A DNA stretch of 64,000 nucleotides, taken from NCBI GenBank assembly GCA_963705525.1, contig CAVPJW010000003.1:186001-250000 (forward strand), given 5' to 3'. This stretch comes from CAVPJW01 sp963705525. GTDB lineage: Bacteria > Acidobacteriota > Vicinamibacteria > Vicinamibacterales > CAVPJW01. Made by a program: the position numbers and the translations under genes. The notes under the pieces were generated by a model, which was given only the letters and a program-made list of their open reading frames with translations, had not been told where the DNA came from and searched no databases. Shown here one piece after another: positions 46,254 through 54,355 of the stretch; position 1 is the first letter of the stretch, and the number at the start of each line of letters is the position of its first letter.

Positions 46254-48911
46254 CTAGTTGCTCGCCTTCTGTCCCAGAGCGAGCAGATTGGCCAGCAGTC
46301 GATACGCTCCGGGAACACCGAATGGTATCTGCCGATGGAGCGCATAGGCAAAGTAGGTATAGCGACCCTTGCCGTAGGCGGCCGACACCCATCCTCCGCG
46401 CTGCGGAGGCTGATCGCGATCGTTGGTCGAGATCATCGCCAAGTACGCCGGATCCCACGAGCTGAAGAATTTGGACCCGCGCTGTTCAATCCATCCGGCA
46501 AAGTCGGCTCCAGTGATTTCGTTCGGCTGATGAAAGACGCGGTCACCGCCGGCGAGAATATCCACCGGCGAATCCTCCTCGACGACTTCCTCCGCATGGT
46601 CTGGCAGAACGGCCGGGTAGGGCGCGTAGCGAGCGGGATCGAATTCGTTGGGCGTGTTATAGAGGACGATCAGGTGGCCGCCGTTTCGAACGAAGTCGAG
46701 CAGCCGGTTGTTATAGGTGCGTAAGTCATCCCGCACGCCGTAGGCTCGCGTGCCCGTGACGATCGTCTGGAACTGGCCCAGGTCGAGCGCCGCCAAATCC
46801 TGCCGGCCCAGCAGCGTCACCTCGGCCCCAAGCTGACGGATGCCCGCGGGAATCTCGTCGCCGACCCCCATAACGTAGCCAATCGTCAGGTTCGCCGGCA
46901 CCTTTACGCCGACACCCCTGATTCGACTCCTGGCGGGCTGATAGAGATACCGGGTTTCGAGGTCGCGATGCTCGATTCGCTGGTAGCCGCTCCGGTAGCT
47001 GGCTCCGTCAACGGTGGCCACGGCCGCGACCACGTATTCCCTGTCCTCGAGGGCCGCCGGTCGCAGTTCGAAATCGAACGCAGATTGCTCGCCGGCGCGA
47101 TGAAACGTGAATGACGCGACGGGCGGCTCGACACGCCATCCCTCGGGCACCTCCAGCAGAAGCTCGCCGTGTTTTCCTGAGATGTCGTTGTTCACGACGT
47201 CAACCACCAGTTTCACCGGTCTCGACGCCTGATCGAGGGGAACGATGAGCTGTCGCGGCGTCAGGGTCAGAGAAAGGCCGGGCACGATCGCCAGCTCACG
47301 CGTGGCATAGCCATAGGGCAAGGTCGCTTCTCTGGCGTGAACGGGCACCTCGATGTCGACCTCGATTCCTTGCACGAGGTACGTCGCGTGCGCGCGCCAG
47401 AACGGCGGGCTCGATGGCATGAACGAGCCAGACTGATTCCGATCGAAGTCGTAATGGTTATCCGACAGCGATGTTCTCGTGAAATACGGTGCAGACGGCG
47501 CGGCGCCAGTCGGAACCGATGTGTGGGCGAGGAACGAGACGTTACCATCACGTGTGAGGATTGGCCATGGCACTACCCCCGGTGACGCAGTCCTTCCAGG
47601 GCCGCCAAGGATGAACGCCTTCGGCTGAACGTCGAGTCCGGCGCGATTGGTCAGGTTCATCCTGACATCGAACTTCTGATCGGGCACGACCGGGCTCATG
47701 GTGGCTGGAGGAGCGAATTCGGCGGCTCGACCCGAAGGTTCGGCAGCATCCGCAGGCTGCGCAAAGGCGGAGAACTCTATGCCGAGTGACGCGTTGATGG
47801 CTGAAACAACCTGCCGCTCCTTGATGCGCAGGAGCGCGCCCGCATTGTCGGGAGCGCTCACGGGTCCGATGAGCGCGCGAGTCTTACGCAACGCTTCAAG
47901 CAGCGCGGGAACCGCGGCGCTTGGATCACTTGCGGCAAACGCCTGCCGAGCGGTTTCGCAATCTCGCTGCAGCGCCGCGAGCGCCTCATGAATCCCAGCA
48001 GGCTCCTCGTTCCGCAGCGTCTCATAGAGTCCCGAAATCGTTGTATTGATGCCCTCGAAGAATGACGTCTCTTTCTGAGGCGCATCGACGAGACTCGCCA
48101 GCCGCCGGTAGTAGCTGTACGAGGAGCCCGGCCGCGATCGGACGATGCCCGCGTTCTGCGAACGCTGAAAGCTCAAGCCGATCAGCGAGAAATTCTTGAA
48201 GGAATCGCCAAGCCAGGGACTGTACTGACCTGAGTCCACGCGGATCGTCCAGTCTTCATCCTCACGAACACCGCCCATGTACAGCTTCAACGGTTGCCAT
48301 GGCCGCACTCGATCGTTGATCTGGTCGGCGTATCTGGAAGGATCGCCTGCAACCCTGAAAGCCTCCTGCGCCACGAGGCCTGCCACCTGATGATTGGGAT
48401 GGCCGTCGCGCTCGTTGCCCTGGAACCGCGCGACGAGCACGAGCGGGCGATTCATCCTGATGATCTGGACGACGTCGCGGAGGACGTGGTCGTGCCCCCA
48501 CTTTTCCCACGCCTCGTCGAGGCGCTTCGAAAAGCCGTAATCAATCACGCTCGTGAAGTACTGGTCATCGACGCCGTAGTATTTGTCGGCCACGGCAAGT
48601 TCCTCCGTCCTGACCAGGCCGAGCGCATCGAAGAGCTCCGCGCCAATGGCGTTATCCCCCGCTTCGCCGCGCGTCAGCGTGAGCAGTGACGTTCTCGCGC
48701 CCAGTCCCCTGCTCAGCCACGTCAACATCCCACCGTCTTCATCGTCTGGATGCGCGGTGATGTGCATCGCGCTGGCCATCGTCGTGGCCTTCTGAATCTT
48801 CTGCCACGCACCGACCGCGCCACGGTCCACACTGGGCGGGAGATCGCGCGCCTTCGCGGCGACGATCGCGATGGCCGCAAGGAGCACAGTCAGAAGTCCG
48901 ACGCGCATCAT
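46254..48911 (-). CDS. Secreted PIG-L family deacetylase with C-terminal amidotransferase-like domain
   Basis: A protein of 885 residues with a short signal peptide. The PIG-L zinc site is at ITAHPDDEDGGMLTWLSRGL (about 51-70) and DGHPNHQVAG. These enzymes remove acetyl or acyl groups from N-acetylglucosamine-type sugars. The middle part (about 400-650) is beta-rich. The C-terminus (YNNRLLDFVRNGGHLIVLYN and VSAAYGKGRYTYFAYALHRQ) resembles a ThuA-like glutamine amidotransferase fold. This large form is common in Acidobacteriota and Bacteroidota. It is the first gene of an operon with ThuA and M14 genes, suggesting a periplasmic glycoconjugate or peptidoglycan role. Confidence 0.85.
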   Translation of the reverse strand: MMRVGLLTVLLAAIAIVAAKARDLPPSVDRGAVGAWQKIQKATTMASAMHITAHPDDEDGGMLTWLSRGLGARTSLLTLTRGEAGDNAIGAELFDALGLVRTEELAVADKYYGVDDQYFTSVIDYGFSKRLDEAWEKWGHDHVLRDVVQIIRMNRPLVLVARFQGNERDGHPNHQVAGLVAQEAFRVAGDPSRYADQINDRVRPWQPLKLYMGGVREDEDWTIRVDSGQYSPWLGDSFKNFSLIGLSFQRSQNAGIVRSRPGSSYSYYRRLASLVDAPQKETSFFEGINTTISGLYETLRNEEPAGIHEALAALQRDCETARQAFAASDPSAAVPALLEALRKTRALIGPVSAPDNAGALLRIKERQVVSAINASLGIEFSAFAQPADAAEPSGRAAEFAPPATMSPVVPDQKFDVRMNLTNRAGLDVQPKAFILGGPGRTASPGVVPWPILTRDGNVSFLAHTSVPTGAAPSAPYFTRTSLSDNHYDFDRNQSGSFMPSSPPFWRAHATYLVQGIEVDIEVPVHAREATLPYGYATRELAIVPGLSLTLTPRQLIVPLDQASRPVKLVVDVVNNDISGKHGELLLEVPEGWRVEPPVASFTFHRAGEQSAFDFELRPAALEDREYVVAAVATVDGASYRSGYQRIEHRDLETRYLYQPARSRIRGVGVKVPANLTIGYVMGVGDEIPAGIRQLGAEVTLLGRQDLAALDLGQFQTIVTGTRAYGVRDDLRTYNNRLLDFVRNGGHLIVLYNTPNEFDPARYAPYPAVLPDHAEEVVEEDSPVDILAGGDRVFHQPNEITGADFAGWIEQRGSKFFSSWDPAYLAMISTNDRDQPPQRGGWVSAAYGKGRYTYFAYALHRQIPFGVPGAYRLLANLLALGQKASN

Positions 48912-48925
48912 CGACGGGTTACCTT

Positions 48926-49057
48926 ACCCAGACCTGAAGATCTGGGCTACCTGAGGACTTTCCTGGCTGCACCAGACCTCGATAACCGTAGCACCGATAA
49001 CCGTAGCCCAGAGCTCTAGCTCCGGGTAGCGGCAGTTGCCCAGAGCTTCAGCTCTGG
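48926..49057. repeat. Palindromic ccagagctgaagctctgg-type repeats
   Basis: Two clear palindromes, cccagacctgaagatctggg (48928-48947) and ccagagcttcagctctgg (49040-49057), lie at the two ends of the gap, with two copies of gataaccgtagc and a cccagagctctagctccggg-like word between them. No gene is seen. A related copy (cttcaggtctggg) is at about 59832-59844. They may act as stem-loops at transcript ends. Confidence 0.6.
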
Positions 49058-49060
49058 ATC

Positions 49061-49561
49061 TCAATAGCGCAAACGAACACAGGTCGGCGTGTCGTCCCTC
49101 GCCGGAATGACCACGAACAGGTTGTCGTACTCCTCGGTGGCGATCGACACCTTCTCCGGATAGCCGAGCCGCTGGAGAATGTCGGGCAGGGTGTCGGAGT
49201 GGGCCACAATCAGGGCATTCTGTCCCGCCGGCAACGCGCGAACCCGCCCGACCACGTCATCAGGATCGCGCGACACGATCACCGGTTGAACCTTCAGCAG
49301 ATTGGCGAGGGGTTTAGCCGTGTCTCGCGTGCGCTGAAAGTCGGTCGTATAGACCACAGCGATCCCGGCATCCTTCAGAATTTCGGCGAGACGCGTCGCA
49401 CGAATGCGACCCGCATCATTCAGTCCCGCGTCGCGCGAGTCGTCCACTTTTTCGCCGTGCCGCACAAGGAATATCGCCTGCCCCGCAGACACCGGCGTCG
49501 CGTACCACGCCGCGATCAGCAGGCTCGTTAGCAGCATCCTTCTCGGTCGCGTCACACTCAT
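49061..49561 (-). CDS. Secreted histidine phosphatase family protein
   Basis: A protein of 166 residues. A signal peptide (RMLLTSLLIAAWYATPVSA) is followed by IFLVRHGEKVDD, the RHG phospho-histidine motif, TTDFQRTRDTAKPLA and LIVAHSDTLPDIL with the second catalytic His. It is a phosphoglycerate-mutase-like phosphatase of the SixA/periplasmic type. GGAGGACAGTC precedes the ATG. The ATG overlaps the stop of the permease (ATGA), so translation is coupled. Confidence 0.85.
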   Translation of the reverse strand: MSVTRPRRMLLTSLLIAAWYATPVSAGQAIFLVRHGEKVDDSRDAGLNDAGRIRATRLAEILKDAGIAVVYTTDFQRTRDTAKPLANLLKVQPVIVSRDPDDVVGRVRALPAGQNALIVAHSDTLPDILQRLGYPEKVSIATEEYDNLFVVIPARDDTPTCVRLRY

Positions 49562-50895
49562 GACTGTCCTCCGCGTGTTGCGGAATTGAGCTGGGCGTTC
49601 AGTAGAAAGAGCAGCGCTCCGGCGCCGAGCGCTGCCGCTCCGCTGACCAGTTGCGCCCGCGACGCACCCGCGAGAATGGCGAGCGAGACCAGAATGGCCA
49701 GTGCTGGCACGATCGGACCAAACGGAATGACGAAGGTTGCCGGTTGCACGATGCCTCTGAACCGCTCTCCTCGCAGAACCAGGGTCGAAGCGCATACACC
49801 AAGATATGTCACGAGCCGGGCCACGGCGCTCACCGATGCAAGCACGGCGAACGAGCCGGACAGCGCCAGGGCGAGCGCGACCGACGATGAGAAGACGATC
49901 GCGAACGAGGGGGTGCGGTAGACCGGATGAATTCGGCCGAACACCCGCGGCAGTTCTCCGTGCTCGGCGAGCGCGAAGAGCATGCGCGAACCCGTCAGCA
50001 CCTGACCCGCCATGTTCCCGGTCATCGAGCTGACCGATCCAATGCCCACGATGAGTGCCGCGCCGCTGCCGGCGAAGAGCAGCGCGGCGTCCGCGACGGG
50101 TGTCTCGGACGACTCCAGGCCCGGCAATGTCCCGGTCGCGACGATCTGCGCAAGCGTCATCACCAGCGTGACGACGAGAATCGTCGTGACGAACGCAAAC
50201 GGTATGTGCTGGCGCGGATTGCGCGCTTCACCAGCTGGCACCGAGACGACGTCGTATCCGCCGAACACGTAGGTCAGCAGGAGTGCCGCCGCCGACGCGT
50301 GTCCGATCGAGACGCCGGCTGTCGGTACGAGACGGGTTGGCACGATGAAGAACGCGCCGACCACGATGAAAAGTACCAGCGGCAGCAGCTTGCCAATCGT
50401 CAGCGCGTTGACGACCCACGCGCTCTGCCGGATGCCGCGGATATTGATGGCGGTCAGGACGAGCGTCAGCGCGACGATCAGCATCACACGGCCGCTTCCG
50501 GAGGAGAGCACCGGCCAATAGAAACCCGCCGCCAGCGCCAGGCCGTGCGACACGGCGGCCTGACTCGATGCGCGCGTGAACCACTGCATCCAGCCGATTT
50601 CAAAGGCGGCCATCCGTCCGAATGCCGCTCGAGCGTAGAGATACGGTCCGCCCGTGTCCTCGAATCGGCTTCCCACTTCGGCGAAGCACAGCGCGACAAA
50701 GAGCGATGCGACGCCGGCCAGCAGAAACCCGAGCGGCCCCCACGCGCCGATCTCTCTGGCCACCTGCGACGGCATCAGAAAGACGGCGGCCCCGATCACC
50801 TGATTGATGCCAATCGCCGTCAGATCCCAGCGGCCTAGCTCGCGAAGCAGCGCAGGCGCGGGACGATCGCCGCCGCGCCGCGGCGAATGGGTCAT
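49558..50895 (-). CDS. APC superfamily amino acid permease
   Basis: An intact permease of 445 residues with 12 helices. Family marks include GRWDLTAIGINQVIGAAVFL, ALCFAEVGSRFEDTGGPYLY, YVFGGYDVVSVPAGEARNPR and TGSRMLFALAEHGELPRVFG. It is the third APC permease of the window and closest in type to amino acid or polyamine carriers. It diverges from the Rieske oxygenase gene across only 49 bases, so uptake and oxidation may be controlled together. Confidence 0.85.
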   Translation of the reverse strand: MTHSPRRGGDRPAPALLRELGRWDLTAIGINQVIGAAVFLMPSQVAREIGAWGPLGFLLAGVASLFVALCFAEVGSRFEDTGGPYLYARAAFGRMAAFEIGWMQWFTRASSQAAVSHGLALAAGFYWPVLSSGSGRVMLIVALTLVLTAINIRGIRQSAWVVNALTIGKLLPLVLFIVVGAFFIVPTRLVPTAGVSIGHASAAALLLTYVFGGYDVVSVPAGEARNPRQHIPFAFVTTILVVTLVMTLAQIVATGTLPGLESSETPVADAALLFAGSGAALIVGIGSVSSMTGNMAGQVLTGSRMLFALAEHGELPRVFGRIHPVYRTPSFAIVFSSSVALALALSGSFAVLASVSAVARLVTYLGVCASTLVLRGERFRGIVQPATFVIPFGPIVPALAILVSLAILAGASRAQLVSGAAALGAGALLFLLNAQLNSATRGGQS

Positions 50896-50944
50896 GGCGC
50901 GACGTTGTATCATGGAATGGCTTCCCCGATCTGCGGAGCAGGCC

Positions 50945-52060
50945 ATGCCCATCGATACCGCACGCCCTCGTCAAACGCTTCCGGGGCGCTACTACACGGA
51001 TCCAGCGCTGTTTCGCGATGAGCTCGAACGATTCTTCTGCCAGACATGGGTGGCGGCCGGACGCGCCGACGAGATTCCGAAGCCCGGCGACTATTTCCTC
51101 CGCGCCATCGGCGACGAGAGCCTGATCGTCGTCCGCGACTCTGAGCATCAGATTCGCGGGTTCTTCAATGTCTGTCGTCACCGCGGCACGCGAATCTGCA
51201 CCGAACCGCGCGGCTCGTTCGTCGGACGCATTCAGTGCCCCTATCACGCCTGGACATACGGCCTCGATGGTCAGCTGCTTGCGGCGCCCCACACCGACGA
51301 CCAGGGCTTCTGCAAGGAGCGGTATCCGCTCCACGCGATTCAAACCGAGATCTGGGACGGTCACGTGTTCTTCAATCTCGCCCCTCAGCCCGAGCCGCTC
51401 GAGAAGCAGCTCGCCGACCTTCCGGTAAGGTTCAAGGCGTGGCGCATGGGCGAACTCAGGTTCTTCAAGAGAATCGTGTACGACGTCAACGCCAACTGGA
51501 AACTCGTCGTCCAGAACTACAACGAGTGCCTGCACTGTCCGGTGCTGCATCCGACGCTTAATCGATTGCATCAATATCTTGGAACTGACAACGAACGGCC
51601 TCAGCCCACCTATGTCGGAGGGTTCATGGCGTTCAAGCCAGGCGTCGAGACGATGAGCATGGATGGCAAGCGGCGACGCGACTTCCTCCCGGGCCTCGAC
51701 GAACACGCACGTCGTCACGTCGCGTACTACGCGATCTACCCCAACCTGTTCCTGAGCCTCCATCCCGACTACATGATGACGCACACGCTCTGGCCCCGCG
51801 CGGTCGATCGCACCGAGGTCGTGTGCGAATGGCACTTTCATCCGGTTGAGATGGCCCGCTCAGGGTTCGACCCGAGCGATGCGATCGACTTCTGGGATCT
51901 CACGAACAAGGAAGACTGGAGCATCTCGGAGCTCTCACAGCTCGGCGTCCGCTCGCGCGTCTACGCACCCGGACCGTATTCAGAACGCGAGAGCCTTCCG
52001 TTTGCCTTCGATCAGATGGTGCTCGAGCGGGAGCGCCAGGCACAGGACCAGCGGAAATGA
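50945..52060 (+). CDS. Rieske non-haem iron oxygenase, alpha subunit
   Basis: A protein of 371 residues. The Rieske centre is at CRHRGTR (about 77-79) and CPYHAW (about 98-101), and the mononuclear iron site at NYNECLHCPVLHPTL (His at about 196 and 201) with an Asp in DFWDLTNKEDW as third ligand. It is of the type that includes ring-hydroxylating dioxygenases and the choline/carnitine/glycine-betaine monooxygenases. No reductase is in the window, so electrons must come from elsewhere. The nearby permease, aminotransferases and GcvT-like gene make a quaternary or methylated amine a possible substrate, by inference only. Confidence 0.87.
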   Translation: MPIDTARPRQTLPGRYYTDPALFRDELERFFCQTWVAAGRADEIPKPGDYFLRAIGDESLIVVRDSEHQIRGFFNVCRHRGTRICTEPRGSFVGRIQCPYHAWTYGLDGQLLAAPHTDDQGFCKERYPLHAIQTEIWDGHVFFNLAPQPEPLEKQLADLPVRFKAWRMGELRFFKRIVYDVNANWKLVVQNYNECLHCPVLHPTLNRLHQYLGTDNERPQPTYVGGFMAFKPGVETMSMDGKRRRDFLPGLDEHARRHVAYYAIYPNLFLSLHPDYMMTHTLWPRAVDRTEVVCEWHFHPVEMARSGFDPSDAIDFWDLTNKEDWSISELSQLGVRSRVYAPGPYSERESLPFAFDQMVLERERQAQDQRK

Positions 52061-52091
52061 AACGCCAGCGGCGCCAACGTCCGGGGACAAC

Positions 52092-52571
52092 ATGAGCCAC
52101 GTCGGAACGCTCGAACAGATCTGGATCAAACGTGTCCGCCGCGGACCGATGGATCCTCAATCGCGCGCCACACTCAAGGCCGGGCGGGGCCTCGTGGGCA
52201 ATGCCGACCAGGGTGGTTCCCGTCAGGTGACCATCATCGCGGCCGAACGGTGGAACGAGCTGATGCGGGATCTGTCCGCCGACCTCGATCCCTCTCGCAG
52301 ACGGGCAAATCTGTTGATTTCGGGCATCGATCTGGCCCAAACACGCGACCGCGTGCTCGTGATCGGTCGGTGCCGGCTGCGCGTCGCCGGCGAGACACGG
52401 CCGTGCGAGCAGATGGAGCAGGCCCTTCCGGGCCTTCAGAGCCGCATGCGCTCGGACTGGAGCGGGGGCGTCTTCGCCGTCGTGTTGGACGACGGCGAGA
52501 TCAGCGTGGGCGATGGGGTGCGATGGGAGGACGAATCCACGTCTACTGCCCCATCAACGTCTGCGGATTGA
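52092..52571 (+). CDS. MOSC domain protein
   Basis: A protein of 159 residues. GGSRQVTIIAAERWNELM, RRANLLISGIDL and LRVAGETRPCEQME with the conserved Cys are characteristic of MOSC domains, which handle sulfur on molybdenum cofactors or act as small Mo enzymes. It is a single-domain form like YiiM-type proteins but shorter. It follows the Rieske gene by 31 bases. Its last 29 bases overlap the convergent DUF4432 gene. Confidence 0.82.
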   Translation: MSHVGTLEQIWIKRVRRGPMDPQSRATLKAGRGLVGNADQGGSRQVTIIAAERWNELMRDLSADLDPSRRRANLLISGIDLAQTRDRVLVIGRCRLRVAGETRPCEQMEQALPGLQSRMRSDWSGGVFAVVLDDGEISVGDGVRWEDESTSTAPSTSAD

Positions 52572-53775
52572 CCGTCGTCGGCCGCCCGGCCGAGATCTTT
52601 TCGACATCTGACAGGGCGCGGGCCACCTCGTCGAGATTGTCCAACAACGCGATCTCAATCGTGAACTTCTTCGATTCGTTGCCCTTTAATACCGGCACGC
52701 GACCCGCCTGACGCTCGACGCTCCGATTGGCGGGAAAGCCCGTCCCCGGTTCGAGGCCCGTGACGTAGCCTTCTTCGACCGCCGTGGTGTTCTTCCAGAG
52801 CGTGAGGTATGGAAGCTGTTCGAGCGAGTACGTCATCGTCACGCCTCTGTCACCCGCGGCGTTCTGCAGCATGATGGTCGTGCGTTGGGCATCGTCCCCG
52901 TAGGGCACGATTGCGTAAACCTGCTCGATGTAACCGCGAGTCGGTGCATCGTAGTCGCTGAACCGTTCGAGATCCTTGGCGGCGTGCGCGTTGAATGGCC
53001 GGACTTCCTTCACGGCCCCGATGAAGCGGGTGCCCTTGCCAAGGATGGGCGCGCCGTAATTCACGTGATAGATCAGCTGCATTTCCTGATCGAGGGCGCC
53101 ACGGTTCCTGACCTCGTCCTCGATGCGGACGTTCGTCGATCCGATCTCGGTTGAGATCTCGGTCCACAGCTCGAGCTTCGGGCCGTAGAACATCCGTTCG
53201 TCCACGCGGCCGCGAATGCGGATCCGATGAGGGGGCGTGCGATCGATCACGACCTCCACCTCGGACGCAGGAATGTTGGCGATCTTGCCGTGAAGCGTGA
53301 GCTGCATCTCCGAGACGGCGCCCGTGTTGGTGACGAACTTGTCGGGGCCCGGATGGCCGGCGAATTCCAGCCCGCACCGCACCAGCCATTCGTTGAATCC
53401 CTCGAGCCAACCCAGTCCCCCGCGGCTCTCGAGATTCATGTACTGCGGGTGCACCACTTCGCGCACCGGTGAATCCCAGCCGAGCCTCAGGTCGCCCTGC
53501 TCGACGCGCAGCACGCCCATCCCGCGCGTCGGGATCACCGTGAACGACAGCTTGCCATTGTTCACGACGATCAGCTCGACCCCTTCCTGCCGCCCGCCGC
53601 GCAACGTGAATTTCTTGATGGACCACCCCGGCGGCGACTTGAAGTCGACATCGCGCGGTGAGAGCTGCCAGTCCGCGACATGAACATTGCGCGCGGCGCT
53701 GATCAGCGTTTGACGATAGGGTTCGGCGTCTTGAGAGAGCATGGCGGAGGTGAGAAGGAGGAGGAGGGGGAACAT
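52543..53775 (-). CDS. DUF4432 (aldose-1-epimerase-like) protein
   Basis: A protein of 410 residues with a short hydrophobic start (FPLLLLLTSAMLS). FTVIPTRGMGVLRVEQGDLR, NEWLVRCGLEFAGHPGPDKF and QEMQLIYHVNYGAPILGKGT are marks of the DUF4432 family, which has the galactose-mutarotase fold and probably binds a sugar. The catalytic activity is not established. The start is the first ATG; no good ribosome site is seen. Confidence 0.78.
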   Translation of the reverse strand: MFPLLLLLTSAMLSQDAEPYRQTLISAARNVHVADWQLSPRDVDFKSPPGWSIKKFTLRGGRQEGVELIVVNNGKLSFTVIPTRGMGVLRVEQGDLRLGWDSPVREVVHPQYMNLESRGGLGWLEGFNEWLVRCGLEFAGHPGPDKFVTNTGAVSEMQLTLHGKIANIPASEVEVVIDRTPPHRIRIRGRVDERMFYGPKLELWTEISTEIGSTNVRIEDEVRNRGALDQEMQLIYHVNYGAPILGKGTRFIGAVKEVRPFNAHAAKDLERFSDYDAPTRGYIEQVYAIVPYGDDAQRTTIMLQNAAGDRGVTMTYSLEQLPYLTLWKNTTAVEEGYVTGLEPGTGFPANRSVERQAGRVPVLKGNESKKFTIEIALLDNLDEVARALSDVEKISAGRPTTVNPQTLMGQ

Positions 53776-53905
53776 GGCGACGCAGAAGAGGAAAGGCTAC
53801 AGGCTTAGGGCTCAGGGCGCAAGGCGTAGCGAGAATTGCGGTCGGCTCACGGCCCGAGGTGAGAATTGGCGCAAGAGCCTCCGGCGAGGGCCTTAGGACC
53901 ATTGG

Positions 53906-54264
53906 CTAGTCGAGGTCTTTCAAAGAATCCATCAGGCGTTTCAGCCCACAGATGAGCTCATCGCATTTCGAGTCCAAATCTGGGTGCGCTTGAGGAGTTA
54001 TCAGCTCAACCGACGCGCGAGATCAATTAGGTATCTCGTTTCCGCCGCCGACCCCAAAGAGATGTTTACAAAATGCGCGTACTCGCGAACTGAGGATCTC
54101 GCGGATCCTTCAACCAGGTTTGCGGCTGTTGAGACGGCGGCTCTTCTGAGTTGTCCGACCAGGCTCGAATCACGACCGCGACAATTCTTGGTAATTTGAT
54201 AGATGTCGAGGACAAGTGCGTCCGCTATTCTGAAGACGCGAAGCTTTCTGTGATCGCGACTCAC
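53906..54264 (-). CDS. Four-helix bundle (S23/TIGR02436) protein with -1 frameshift
   Basis: The frame from the GTG at 54264 reads LRVFRIADALVLDIYQITKN, LVGQLRRAAVSTAANLVEGS and YAHFVNISLGSAAETRYLID, typical of the four-helix bundle family found in rRNA spacers and elsewhere, then stops early after ARRLS. In the next frame the missing last helix continues as ELITPQAHPDLDSKCDELIC, ending at TAG 53906. One missing base near 54008 explains this, and repair gives 119 residues, the family's usual length. Its function is unknown; diversity-generating retroelements use a relative (Avd), but no reverse transcriptase is here. Confidence 0.72.
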
Positions 54265-54355
54265 ATGGCGGACCGAGCAATCTCCGCGCCGTTAGCAGCC
54301 TCGCGCCCGGAGCCCTCCGGCCTACGCCCTAGGCCCTGGGTCGACTGAAATCGGT

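Noticed and set aside
53906..54264. Diversity-generating retroelement accessory gene (avd)
   Set aside because: The four-helix bundle fold fits, but no reverse transcriptase and no template or variable repeat pair is seen nearby.
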